Shown: positions 23,191 through 37,989 of the stretch, piece after piece
Layout of the letters: each line of letters opens with the position of its first letter
Numbering within the stretch: position 1 is the stretch's first letter
Assembly (NCBI GenBank): GCA_033239005.1
Contig: BSQZ01000059.1
Location: 3,994,560 to 4,058,559 of the forward strand
Direction of reading: 5' to 3'
DNA from: Lamellibrachia satsuma
Taxonomy: Eukaryota > Annelida > Polychaeta > Sabellida > Siboglinidae
Length of the DNA stretch: 64,000 nucleotides
Made by a program: the position numbers and the translations under genes
The notes under the pieces: model-generated
Seen by the model: the letters and a program-made list of their open reading frames with translations, nothing else
What the model was told of the DNA's origin: nothing
The model's database searches: none

Positions 23191-26149
23191 TGGAGTGCAA
23201 CACTGTGCATGGTCTTGGGGTACAACACTGTGCATGGTCATGGAGTACAACACCGTGCATGGTCATGGAATGCAAACAGTGCATAGTTATGAAGTACAAC
23301 ATTGTGCATGATCTTGGAGTGCAACACTGAGCATGATCATGGGGTGCAACACTATGCATGGTCTTGGAATACAACACTGTGCATGGTCTTGGAGTACAAC
23401 ATTGTGCAATGTCATGGAGTGCAACACTGTGCATGCTCTTGGAGTAAAACACTGTGCAAGGTCTTGGAATACAACACTGTACATGGTCATGGAGTACAAC
23501 ACTGTGCATGGTCATTTAGTGTAACACTGTGCATGCTCTTGGAATACTAAACTGTGCATGGTCTTGGAGTACAACACTGTGCATGGTTAATGAGTACAAC
23601 ACTGTGCATGGTCATGGAGTACAACACTTTGCATAGTCATGGAGTTCAACACTGTGCATGGTTATGGAATGCCACAATGTGTATGGTCATGGAGTACAAC
23701 ACTCTTTGTGTTGATGGAGTGCAACATTGTGCAAGATCTTGGAGTACAACACTGTGCATAGTCATGGAGTACAAAACTGTCCATGGTCATGGAGTGCAAC
23801 ACTCTGCAAGGTCATGGTGTACAATACTCTTCAAGGTCATGGAGTGCATCACTGTGCATGGCCTTGGAGTGCAACACTGTGCATGTTGATGGAGCGCAAC
23901 ACTGTGCAAGGTCTTGGGATACAACACTGTGCAAGGTCATGGAGTACAACACTGTGCATGGTCATGGAGTACCACACTGTGCATTTTCATGGAGTGCAAC
24001 ACTGTGCATGGTCTTGGAGTACAAAACTGTGCATGGTCATGGAGTGCAACACTGTGCATGGTCATGGAGTACAACACTGTGCATGGTCATGGAGTGCATC
24101 ACTGTGCATGGTCTTGGAGTACAACATTCTGCATGGTCATGGAATAAAAAGCTGTGCATGGTCTTGGAGAGGAAAACTGTGCATGGTCTTGGAGTACAAC
24201 ACTGTGCATGGTCGTGCAGTGCAACACTGTGCGTGGTCTTGGAGTGAAACACTGTGCATGTTGATGGAGTGCAACACTGTGCAAGGTCTTGGGATACAAT
24301 ACCGAGGAAGGTCATGGAGTACAACACTGTGCATGGTCATGGAGAACAACACTGTGCATGGTCTAGGAGTACAACACTGTGCATGATCTTGGAGTACAAC
24401 ACTGTGCATTGTCATGGAGTACAACACTCTCTATGGTCTTGGAGTGCAACACTCTGCTTGGTCGTGGAGAACAACACTGTTCATGGTCATAGAGTACAAC
24501 ACTCTGCATGGTTATGGAGAACAACACTGTATATGATCTTGGAATACAACACTGTGCATGGTTATGGAGTACAACACGGTGCATGGTCATGGAATACAAC
24601 ACTGTGCATGGTCTTGGAGTACAACACTGTGCATGGTCATGGAATGCCACACTGTGCATGGTCTTGGAGTACAACACTGTGCATGGTCTTGGAGTGCAAC
24701 ACTGTGCATGGTCTTGGAGTACAACACTGTGCATGGTCTTGGAGTACAACACTGTGCATGGTCTTGGAGTACAACACTGTGCATGGTCATGGAGTGCAAC
24801 ACTGTGCATGGTCTTGGAATACAACACTGTGCATGGTCTTGGAGTACAACACTGTGCATGGTCATGGAATGCCACACTGTGCATGGTCTTGGAGTACAAC
24901 ACTGTGCATGGTCATGGAATGCACACAGTGCATGGTCATGGAGTACAACACTGTGCATGGTCTTGGAGTTCAACACTGTGCATGGTATTGGAGAACAACA
25001 CTGTGCATGGTCTTGGAGTTCAACACTGTGCATAGTCATTGAATGCCCCGCTGTGCATTGTCATGGAGTACAACACTGTGCATGATCATGGAGTGCAACA
25101 TTGTGCTTGGTCTTGGAGTACAACACTGTGCATGGTCATGGAGTACAAAACTGTGCATGGTCATGAAGTGCAATATTCTCCATGGTCATGGAGTACAACA
25201 CTGTTCATGGTCATATTGTGCATCACTCTGCATGGTCATGGAGTGCCAAAGAGTGCATGGTCATGGAGAACAACACTGTGCATGGTCTTGATGTACAACA
25301 CTGTGCATGGTCTTGGAGTATAACACTGTGCATGGTCATGGGTTACAAAACTTTGCATGGTCTTGGAGTACAACACTTTGCATGGTTATGGAGTACAACA
25401 ATGTGCATGGTCATGGAGTACAACACTGTGCATGGTCTTGGAGTACAACACTGTGCATGGTTATGGAGAACAACACTGTGCATGGTCTTGGAGTACAACA
25501 CTGTGCATGGTTATGGAGTACAACACTGTGCATGGTCATGGAATACAACACTGTGCATGGTCATTGGGTGCAACACTGTGCATGGTTTTGGAGTACAACA
25601 CTGTGCATGGTCATGGAATGCCACACTGTGCATAGTCATGGAGTACAACACTGTGCATGGTCTTGGAGTACAACACTGTGCATGGTCATGGAGTACAACA
25701 CTGTGCATGGTCTTGGAGTACAACACTGTGCATGGTTATGGAGTACAACACTGTGCATGGTCATGGAATACAACACTGTGCATGGTCATTGGGTGCAACA
25801 CTGTGCATGGTTTTGGAGTACAACACTGTGCATGGTCTTGGAGTGCAACACTGTGCATGGTCTTGGAGTACAACACTGTGCATGGTCATGGAATGCCACA
25901 CTGTGTATGGTCTTGGAGTACAACTCTGTGCATGCTCAAGGAATTCACACAGTGCATAGTCATGGAGTACAAAACTGTGAATGGTTTTGGAGTTCAACAC
26001 TGTACATGGTATTGCAGTAAAACATTGTGCACATGGTCTTGGAGTGCAACACTGTGCATGGTCATGGAATATACCACTGTTCATGGTCATGGTGTGCATC
26101 ACTCTGCATGGTCTTGGAGTACAATACTGCGTATGGTCATGGAATACAA

Positions 26150-29100
26150 CACTGTGCATGGGCATGGAGTGCAACACTGTGCATGGTCATGGAGTACAAC
26201 ACTGTGCATGGTCATGGAGTACAACACTGTGCATGGTCATGGAGTACAACACTGTGCATGGTCTTGGAGTACAACACTGTGCATGGTCATGGAGTACAAC
26301 ACTGTGCATGGTTTTGGAGTACAACACTGTGCATGGTCTTGGAGTACAACACTGTGCATGGTCTTGGAGTACAACACTGTGCATGGTCATGGAGTGCAAC
26401 ACTGTGCATGGTCTTGGAGTACAACACTGTGCATGGTCTTGGAGTACAACACTGTGCATGGTCTTGGAGTGCAACACTGTGCATGGTCTTGGAGTACAAC
26501 ACTGTGCATGGTCTTGGAGTGCAACACTGTGCATGGTCTTGGAGTACAACACTGTGCATGGTCTTGGAGTACAACACTGTGCATGGTCTTGGAGTACAAC
26601 ACTGTGCATGGTCATGGAGTACAACACTGTGCATGTTCATGGAGTACAACACTGTGCATGGTCATGGAGTACAACACTGTGCATGGTCATGGAGTACAAC
26701 ACTGTGCATGGTCATGGAGTACAACACTGTGCATGGTCTTGGAGTGCAACACTGTGCATGGTCATGGAGAACAACACTGTGCATGGTCTTGGAGTGAAAC
26801 ACTGTGCATGGCCATGGAGTGCAACCCTTTGCATTGTCATGAAGTACAACACTTGCATGGTCTTGGAGTACAATATTGTGCATGGTCATAGAGTACAACA
26901 CATTGCATGATCTTGGAGTATAACACTTTGCATGGTTATGGAATACAACACCGTACATGGTCATGGAGTACAACACAGTGTATGGTCTTGGAGTACAACA
27001 CTCTGCATGGTTTTGGAGAACAACACTATGCATGGTCTTGGAGTACAACACAATGCATGGTTATGGAGCACAACACTGTGCATGTTCATGGAATACAACA
27101 CAGTGCATGGTCATTGGGTGCAACACTGTGCATGGTCATGGAGTACAACACTGTGCATGGTCATGGAGTGCACCTCTGTGCATGGTCATGGAGTACAACA
27201 CTGTGCATGGTCATGGAGTGCAACACTGTGCATGGTCATGGAGTACAACACTGTGCATGGTCATGGAGTACAACACTGTGCATGGTCATGGAGTGCAACA
27301 CTGTGCATGGTCATGGAGTACAACACTGTGCATGGTCATGGAGTGCAACACTGTGCATGGTCATGGAGTACAACACTGTGCATGGTCATGGAGTGCAACA
27401 CTGTGCATGGTCTTGGAGTACAACACTGTGCATGGTCATGGAGTACAACACTGTGCATGGTCATGGAATGCAACACTGTGCATGGTCATGGAGTACAACA
27501 CTGTGCATGGTCTTGGAGTACAACACTGTGCATGGTCATGGAGTGCAACACTGTGCATGGTCATGGAGTACAACACTGTGCATGGTCATGGAGTGCAACA
27601 CTGTGCATGGTCTTGGAGTACAACACTGTGCATGGTCATGGAGTACAACACTGTGCATGGTCATGGAGTGCAACACTGTGCATGGTCTTGGAGTACAACA
27701 CTGTGCATGGTCATGGAGTACAACACTGTGCATGGTCATGGAGTACAACACTGTGCATGGTCATGGAGTACAACACTGTGCATGGTCTTGGAGTACAACA
27801 CTGTGCATGGTCTTGGAGTGCAACACTGTGCATGGTCTTGGAGTGCAACACTGTGCATGGTCATGGAGTGCAACACTGTGCATGGTCTTGGAATACAACA
27901 CTGTGCATGGTCTTGGAGTACAACACTGTGCATGGTCATGGAATACAACACTGTGCATGGTCTTGGAGTACAACACTGTGCATGGTCTTGGAGTACAACA
28001 CTGTGCATGGTCATGGAGTACAACACTGTGCATGGTCATGGAGTACAACACTGTGCATGGTCATGGAGTACAACACTGTGCATGGTCTTGGAGTACAACA
28101 CTGTGCATGGTCATGGAGTACAACACTGTGCATGGTCATGGAGTGCAACACTGTGCATGGTCTTGGAGTACAACACTGTGCATGGTCATGGAGTACAACA
28201 CTGTGCATGGTCATGGAGTACAACACTGTGCATGGTCATGGAGTACAACACTGTGCATGGTCATGGAGTACAACACTGTGCATGGTCTTGGAGTACAACA
28301 CTGTGCATGGTCTTGGAGTGCAACACTGTGCATGGTCTTGGAGTTCAACACTGTGCATGGTCATGGAGTGCAACACTGTGCATGGTCTTGGAATACAACA
28401 CTGTGCATGGTCATGGAGTACAACACTGTGCATGGTCATGGAGTACAACACTGTGCATGGTCATGGAGTGCAACACTGTGCATGGTCATGGAGTACAACA
28501 CTGTGCATGGTCATGGAGTGCAACACTGTGCATGGTCTTGGAGTACAACACTGTGCATGGTCATGGAGTGCAACACTGTGCATGGTCATGGAGTACAACA
28601 CTGTGCATGGTCATGGAGTACAACACTGTGCATGGTCATGGAGTACAACACTGTGCATGGTCTTGGAGTTCAACACTGTGCATGGTCATGGAGTACAAAA
28701 CTGTGCATGGTCATGGAGTGCAACACTCTCTATGGTCATGGAGTACAACACTGTTCATGGTCATGGAATGCATCACTGGGCATGGTCTTGGAGTACAACA
28801 CTGTGCATGGGCATGGAATGCAACACTGTGCATGGTCTAGGAATACAACTGTATGCATGGTCATGGAGTACAACAATATGCATGATCTTGGAAAACAACA
28901 CTTTGCAAGGTCAGGGAGTACAACACTTTGCATGGTCATGGAATGCAACACTGTGCTTGGACTTGGAGTACAACACTGTGCATGGCCATGGAGTACAACA
29001 ATGTGCATGGTTATGAAGTACAACACTGTGCATGGTCTTGGAGTACAACACTGTGCATGGTCATGGAGTGCAACACTGTGCATGGTCATGGAGTACAACA

Positions 29101-32100
29101 CTGTGCATGGTCATGGAGTACAACACTGTGCATGGTCATGGAGTACAACACTGTGCATGATCTTGGAGAACAACACTGTGCATGGTCATGGAGTACAACA
29201 CTGTGCATGGTCATGGAGTGCAACACTGTGCATGGTCATGGAGTACAACACTGTGCATGGTCATGGAGTACAACACTGTGCATGGTCATGGAGTACAACA
29301 CTGTGCATGGTCTTGGTGTACAACACTGTGCATGGTCTTGGAGTATAACACTGTGCGTGGTCATGGGTTACAACACTTTGCATGGTTATGGAGTACAACA
29401 CTCTGCATGGTCTTGGAGAACAAAACTCTGTATGGTTATGGAGAACAACTCTGTGAATGGTCTTGGAGTAAAACACTGTGCATGATTATGAAGTACAACA
29501 CTGTGCATGGTCATGGAATACAACATTGTGCATGGTCATTGGGTGCTGCACTCTGCATGGTTTTGGAGTACAACACTGTGCATGGTCATGGAATGCCACA
29601 CTGTGCATAGTCATGGAGTACAATACTGTGCATGATCATGGAGTGCAACACTGTGCATGGTCTTGGAGTACAACACTGTGCATGGTCATGGAATGCAACA
29701 CTGTGCATGGTCATGGAGTACAATACTGTGCATGGTCTTGGAGTGCAACACTGTGAATGATCTTGGAATGCAACACTGTGCATGATCATGGGGTGCAACA
29801 CTCTGCATGGTCTTCGAATACAACACTGTATATGGTCTTGGAGTAAAACACTGTGAATGATCATGGAGTGCAATACTGTGCATGCTCTTGGTATACAACA
29901 CTGTGAATGGTCTTGGAGTACAACACTGTACATGGTCATGGAGTACAACACTGCGCATGGTCATGGAGTACAACACTGTGCATGCTCTTGGAATACAACA
30001 CTGTGCATGGTCTTGGAGTACAACACTGTGCATGGTCATGGAGTACAAAACTGTTCATGGTCATGGAGTGCAACACTCTCCATGGTCATGGAGTACAACA
30101 CTGTTCATAGTCATGGTGCGCAACACTGTGCATGGTCTTGAAGTACAACTCTCTGCATGGTCATGGAGTACAACACTGTGCATGATCTTGGAGAACAACA
30201 CTTTGCATGGTCATGGAGTACAACACTGTGCATGTTCATGGAGTGCAACACTGTGCATGGTCATGGAGTACAACACTGTGCATGGTCTTGGAGTACAACA
30301 CTGTGCATGGTCATGGAGTACAACACTGTGCATGGTCATGGAGTACAACACTGTGCATGGTCATGGAGTGCAACACTGTGCATGGTCTTGGAGTACAACA
30401 CTGTGCATGGTCATGGAGTACAACACTGTGCATGGTCATGGAGTACAACACTGTGCATGGTCATGGAGTACAACACTGTGCATGGTCATGGAGTACAACA
30501 CTGTGCATGGTCATGGAGTACAACACTGTGCATGGTCATGGAGTGCAACACTGTGCATGGTCATGGAGTACAACACTGTGCATGGTCTTGGAGTACAACA
30601 CTGTGCATGGTCTTGGAGTACAACACTGTGCATGGTCTTGGAGTACAACACTGTGCATGGTCTTGGAGTACAACACTGTGCATGGTCTTGGAGTACAACA
30701 CTGTGCATGGTCTTGGAGTACAACACTGTGCATGGTCATTGGAGTACAACACTGTGCATGGTCTTGGAGTACAACACTGTGCATGGTCATGGAGAACAAC
30801 ACTGTGCATGGTCTTGGAGTACAACACTGTGCATGGTCATGGAGTACAACACTGTGCATGGTCATGGAGTACAACACTGTGCATGGTCATGGAGTACAAC
30901 ACTGTGCATGGTCATGGAGTACAACACTGTGCATGGTCTTGGAGTACAACACTGTGCATGGTCATGGAGTACAACACTGTGCATGGTCTTGGAGTGCAAC
31001 ACTGTGCATGGTCTTGGAGTACAACACTGTGCATGGTCTTGGAGTACAACACTGTGCATGGTCATGGAGTACAACACTGTGCATGGTCATGGAGTACAAC
31101 ACTGTGCATGGTCTTGGAGTACAACACTGTGCATGGTCATGGAGTGCAACACTGTGCATGGTCATGGAGTACAACACTGTGCATGGTCTTGGAGTACAAC
31201 ACTGTGCATGGTCATGGAGTACAACACTGTGCATGGTCATGGAGTGCAACACTGTGCATGGTCTTGGAGTACAACACTGTGCATGGTCATGGAGTGCAAC
31301 ACTGTGCATGGTCATGGAGTACAACACTGTGCATGGTCATGGAGTGCAACACTGTGCATGGTCTTGGAGTACAACACTGTGCATGGTCATGGAGTACAAC
31401 ACTGTGCATGGTCATGGAGTACAACACTGTGCATGGTCATGGAGTACAACACTGTGCATGGTCATGGAGTACAACACTGTGCATGGTCTTGGAGTACAAC
31501 ACTGTGCATGGTCATGGAGTACAACACTGTGCATGGTCATGGAGTGCAACACTGTGCATGGTCATGGAGTACAACACTGTGCATGGTCATGGAGTGCAAC
31601 ACTGTGCATGGTCTTGGAGTACAACACTGTGCATGGTCATGGAGTACAACACTGTGCATGGTCATGGAGTGCAACACTGTGCATGGTCTTGGAGTACAAC
31701 ACTGTGCATGGTCATGGAGTACAACACTGTGCATGGTCATGGAGTGCAACACTGTGCATGGTCATGGAGTACAACACTGTGCATGGTCATGGAGTGCAAC
31801 ACTGTGCATGGTCTTGGAGTACAACACTGTGCATGGTCATGGAGTACAACACTGTGCATGGTCTTGGAGTACAACACTGTGCATGGTCATGGAGTACAAC
31901 ACTGTGCATGGTCATGGAGTACAACACTGTGCATGGTCATGGAGTACAACACTGTGCATGGTCTTGGAGTACAACACTGTGCATGGTCATGGAGTACAAC
32001 ACTGTGCATGGTCATGGAGTACAACACTGTGCATGGTCATGGAGTGCAACACTGTGCATGGTCATGGAGTACAACACTGTGCATGGTCATGGAGTACAAC

Positions 32101-35100
32101 ACTGTGCATGGTCTTGGAGTACAACACTGTGCATGGTCATGGAGTGCAACACTGTGCATGGTCTTGGAGTACAACACTGTGCATGGTCATGGAGTACAAC
32201 ACTGTGCATGGTCTTGGAATGCAACACTGTGCATGGTCTTGGAGTACAACACTGTGCATGGTCATGGAGTGCAACACTGTGCATGGTCATGGAATGCAAC
32301 ACTGTGCATGGTCTTGGAGTACAACACTGTGCATGGTCTTGGAGTACAACACTGTGCATGGTCATGGAATACAACACTGTGCATGGTCATGGAGTACAAC
32401 ACTGTGCATGGTCATGGAGTACAACACTGTGCATGGTCATGGAATGCAACACTGTGCATGGTCATGGAGTACAACACTGTGCATGGTCATGGAGTACAAC
32501 ACTGTGCATGGTCTTTGAGTACAACACTGTGCATGGTCATGGAGTACAACACTGTGCATGGTCATGGAGTACAACACTGTGCATGGTCATGGAGTACAAC
32601 ACTGTGCATGGTCATGGAGTACAACACTGTGCATGGTCTTGGAGTACAACACTGTGCATGGTCATGGAGTACAACACTGTGCATGGTCATGGAGTGCAAC
32701 ACTGTGCATGGTCATGGTGTACAACACTGTGCATGGTCATGGAGTGCAACACTGTGCATGGTCTTGGAGTACAACACTGTGCAAGGTCATGGAGTACAAC
32801 ACTGTGCATGGTCATGGAGTACAACACTGTGCATGGTCATGGAGTACAACACTGTGCATGGTCATGGAGTACAACACTGTGCATGGTCATGGAGTGCAAC
32901 ACTGTGCATGGTCTTGGAGTACAACACTGTGCATGGTCATGGAGTACAACACTGTGCATGGTCATGGAATACAACACTGTGCATGGATATGGAGTACAAC
33001 ACTGTGCATGGTCATGGAATACAACACTGTGCATGGTCTTGGAGTACAACACTGTGCGTGTTCATGGAGTGCAACATTGTGCATGATCATGGGGTGCAAC
33101 ACTGTGCATGGTCTTGGAATACAACACTGTGCATTGTTATGGAGTACAACACTGTGCATGGTCATGGAATACAACACTGTGCATGGTCTTGGAGTGAAAC
33201 AATGTGCATGGTCATGGAGTGCCACACTGTGCATGTTCATGTAGTACAACAATGTGCATGGTCATGGAGTGCAACACTGTGCATGGTCATATAGTACTAC
33301 ACTGTGCATGGTCATGGAATGCACACAGTTCGTGGTCATGGAGAACATCACTGTGCCTGGTCTTGGAGTACAACACTATGCATGGTCATGGAATGCAACA
33401 GTGTGCATGGTCATGGAGTACAACACTGTGCATATTCATGGAGTACAACACTGTGCATGGTCTTGGAGTACAACACTGTGCATGGTCATGGAGTACAACA
33501 CTGTGCATGGTCTTGGAGTACAACACTGTGCATGGTCTTGGAGTACAACACTGTGCATGGTCTTGGAGTACAACACTGTGCATGGTCATGGAGTACAACA
33601 CTGTGCATGGTCATGGAGTACAACACTCTGCATGGTCTTGGAGTACAACAATGTGCATGGTCATGGAGTACAACACAGTGCATGGTCATGGATTGCACGC
33701 AGTGCTTGGTCATGGAGTACCTCACTGTTCATGGTCTTGGAGTGCAACACTGTGCATGGTCTTGGAGTACAACACTATGCAATGTCTTGGAGTACAACAC
33801 TTTGCATGGTTATTGAGTACAACACCGTGCATGGTCATTGAGTACAACACTGTGCATAGTCATGGAGTACAACACTGTGCATGGTCATGGAGTGCAACAC
33901 TGTGCATGGTCATGGAGTACAACACTGTGCATGGTCATGGAGTACAACACTGTGCATGGTCTTGGAGTACAACACTGTGCATGGTCATGGAGTACAACAC
34001 TGTGCATGGTCATGGAGTGCAACACTGTGCATGGTCATGGAGTACAACACTGTGCATGGTCATGGAGTACAACACTGTGCATGGTCTTGGAGTACAACAC
34101 TGTGCATGGTCTTGGAGTACAACACTGTGCATGGTCTTGGAGTACAACACTGTGCATGGTCATGGAGTACAACACTGTGCATGGTCATGGAGTACAACAC
34201 TGTGCATGGTCATGGAGTACAACACTGTGCATGGTCTTGGAGTACAACACTGTGCATGGTCATGGAGTACAACACTGTGCATGGTCATGGAGTGCAACAC
34301 TGTGCATGGTCTTGGAGTACAACACTGTGCATGGTCATGGAGTACAACACTGTGCATGGTCATGGAATGCACACAGTGCTTGGTCATGGAGTACAACACT
34401 GTGCATGGTCATGGAGTGCAACACTGTGCATGGTCTTGGAGTACAACACTGTGCATGGTCATGGAGTACAACACTGTGCATGGTCATGGAGTACAACACT
34501 GTGCATGGTCATGGAGTACAACACTGTGCATGGTCATGGAGTACAACACTGTGCATGGTCATGGAGTACAACACTGTGCATGGTCATGGAGTACAACACT
34601 GTGCATGGTCATGGAGTACAACACTGTGCATGGTCATGGAGTACAACACTGTGCATGGTCTTGGAGTACAACACTGTGCATGGTCATGGAGAACAACACT
34701 GTGCATGGTCTTGGAGTACAACACTGTGCATGGTCATGGAGTACAACACTGTGCATGGTCATGGAGTACAACACTGTGCATGGTCATGGAGTACAACACT
34801 GTGCATGGTCTTGGAGTACAACACTGTGCATGGTCATGGAGTACAACACTGTGCATGGTCATGGAATACAACACTGTGCATGGTCTTGGAGCACAACACT
34901 GTGCATGGTCATGGAGTACAACACTGTGCATGGTCATGGAGTACAACACTGTGCATGGTCATGGAGTACAACACTGTGCATGGTCATGGAGTACAACACT
35001 GTGCATGGTCTTGGAGTACAACACTGTGCATGGTCATGGAGTACAACACTGTGCATGGTCATGGAGTACAACACTGTGCATGGTCTTGGAGTACAACACT

Positions 35101-35280
35101 GTGCATGGTCATGGAGTACAACACTGTGCATGGTCATGGAGTACAACACTGTGCATGGTCTTGGAGTACAACACTGTGCATGGTCATGGAGTACAACACT
35201 GTGCATGGTCTTGGAGTACAACACTGTGCATGGTCATGGAGTACAACACTGTGTGTGGTCTTGGAGTACAACACTGTGCA
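26150..35280 (+). repeat. Homogeneous satellite core 1
   Basis: Most monomers here are one of four types, defined by A or T in TC(A/T)TGG and A or G in GAGT(A/G)C. Diverged islands interrupt at about 26800-27170, 28690-29035, 29340-30210 and 33040-33850. Single-base length changes occur, for example TCATTGGAG near 30739 and GTACAACCACTG near 35295. High identity implies recent homogenisation or expansion. Confidence 0.93.
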
Positions 35281-37989
35281 TGGCCATGGAGTACAACCAC
35301 TGTGCATTGTCATGGAGTACAACACTTTGCATGATCTTGGAGTACAACACTTTGCATGGTTATGGAGTACAACACCGTGCATGGTCATGGAGTAAAACAC
35401 AGTGTATGGTCTTGGAGTAGAACACTCTGCATGGTCATGGAGAACAACACTGTGCATGGTCTTGGAGTACAACACTGTGCATGGTCATGGAGTACAACAC
35501 TGTGCATGGTCTTGGAGTACAACACTGTGCATGGTCATGGAGTACAACACTGTGCATGGTCATGGAATGCAACACTGTGCATGGTCATGGAGTACAACAC
35601 TGTGCATGGTCATGGAGTACAACACTGTGCATGGTCTTGGAGTACAACACTGTGCATGGTCATGGAGTACAACACTGTGCATGGTCATGGAGTACAACAC
35701 TGTGCATGGTCATTGAGTACAACACTGTGCATAGTCATGGAGTACAATACTGTGCATGGTCATGGAGAGCAACACTGTGCATGGTCTTGGAGTACAACAC
35801 TCTGCATGGTTATGGAGAACAACACTGTGCATGGTCATGGAGTGCCACACTGTGCATGTTCATGGAGTACAACACTGTGCATGGTCTTGGAGTACAACAC
35901 TGTGCATGGTCATGGAGTACAACACTGTGCATGGTCATGGAGTACAACACTGTGCATGGTCATGGAGTACAACACTGTGCATGGTCTTGGAGTACAACAC
36001 TTTGCATGGTCATGGAGAACAACACTGTGCATGGTCATGGAGTGCAACACTGTGCATGGTCATGGAGTACAACACTGTGCATGGTCTTGGAATACAACAC
36101 TGTGCATGGTCATGGAGTACAACACTGTGCATGGTCATGGAGTACAAACACTGTAGCATGGTCATGGAGTACAACACTGTGCATGGTCTATGGAGTACAA
36201 CACTGTGCATGGTTTTGGAGTACAACACTGTGCATGGTCATGGATTACAACACTGTGCATGGTCATGGAGTACAACACTGTGCATGGTCATGGAGTACAA
36301 CACTGTGCATGGTCATGGAGTACAACACTGTGCATGGTCTTGGAGTACAACACTGTGCATGGTCATGGAGTACAACACTGTGCATGGTCTTGGAGTACAA
36401 CACTGTGCATGGTCATGGAGTACAACACTGTGCATGGTCATGGAGTACAACACTGTGCATGGTCATGGAATGCCACACCATGCATGGTAATGGAGTGCAA
36501 CATTGTGCAAGGTCAGTGTTTACAACACTGTTCAAGGTCAATGAGTACAACACTGTGCATGGAATTGGAGTACAACACTGTGCATGGTCTTGGAGTACAA
36601 CACTGTGCATGGTCGAGGAGAACAACACTGCACATGGTCATAGCATACAACACTGTGCATGGTCTTGGAATACAACACTGTGCATGGTCTTGGAGTACAA
36701 CACTGTGCATGGTCTTGGAGTGCAACACTGTGCATGGTCTTGTAGTTCAACACTGTGCATGGTCATCGAAAGCCCCGCTGTGCATTGTCATGAAGTACAA
36801 CACTGTGCATGATCATTGAGTACAACACTGCGTATGGTCATGGAGTACAACACTGTGCATGGTCTTGGATTACAACACTGTGTATGGTCTTCGAGTACAA
36901 CACTGTGCATGGTCATGGAATACAACACTGTGCATGGTCTTGGAGTGCAACACTGTGCATGGTCTTGTAGTTCAACACTGTGCATGGTCATGGAATGCCA
37001 CACTGTGCATGGTCTTGGAGTACAACACAGTGCATGGTAATTGAGTGCAAAACTGTGCATAGTCTTGGAGTGCAACACTGTGCATGGTCTTGGAGTGCAA
37101 AACTGTGCATGGTCTTGGAGTGCAACACTGTGCATGGTCTTGGAGTACAACACTGTGCATGGTCATGGAGTACAACACTGTGCATGGTCTTGGAGTACAA
37201 CACTGTGCATGGTCATGGAGTACAACACTGTGCATGGTCATGGAGTACAACACTGTGCATGGTCATGGAGTACAACACTGTGCATGGTCATGGAGAACAA
37301 CACTGTGCATGGTCATGGAGTGCAACACTGTGCATGTTCATGGGGTGCAACACTGTGCATGGTCTTGGAGTACAACACTGTGCATGGTCATGGAATGCCA
37401 CAATGTGTATAATCATGGAGTAAAACACTGTGCATGGTCATGGAGTGCAACACTGTGCATGGTCTTGGAGTTCAACACTCTGCATGGTCATGGAGTACCA
37501 CACTGTGCATGTTCATGGAGTACAACACAATGACCTCTGCATGGTCAAGGAGTACAACACTGTGCATGATCTTGGAGAACAACACTTTGCATGGTCAAGG
37601 AGTACAACACTGTGCATGGTCATGGAGGGCAACACTATGCATGGTCATGGAGTGTCAAAGATTGCATGGGCATGGAGAACAACACTGTGTGTGGTCTTGG
37701 AGTGAAACACTGTGCATGGCCATGGAGTACAACCCTTTGCATTGTCATGAAGTACAACACTGTGCATGGTCATGGAGTACAACACTATGCATGGTCATGG
37801 AGTGTCAAAGAGTGCATGGTCAGTGAATGCACACAGTACATGGACATGGATTACAACACTGTGCATGGTCTTGGAGCACAACACTGTGCCTGGCCATGGA
37901 ATGCCACCCTGTGCATTGTCATGGAGTACAACAATGTGCATGGTCATGGAGAACAACACTTTGCATGGTTATATAGTACAACACTGTGC

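Larger units (their letters stand above)
16942..26150 (+). repeat. Diverged left flank of the satellite
   Basis: Monomers differ from one another at many positions (GAGAACAAC, GAGTTCAAC, GATTACAAC, GTAATTGAGTGC, TTCGAGTAC and others). Long runs of these variants are repeated in order, as in 19201-20870 and 21475-23190. The first complete monomers contain the shortened GAATGCACACAGTGC form. Divergence next to non-satellite DNA fits the general expectation that array edges are homogenised least. Confidence 0.9.
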
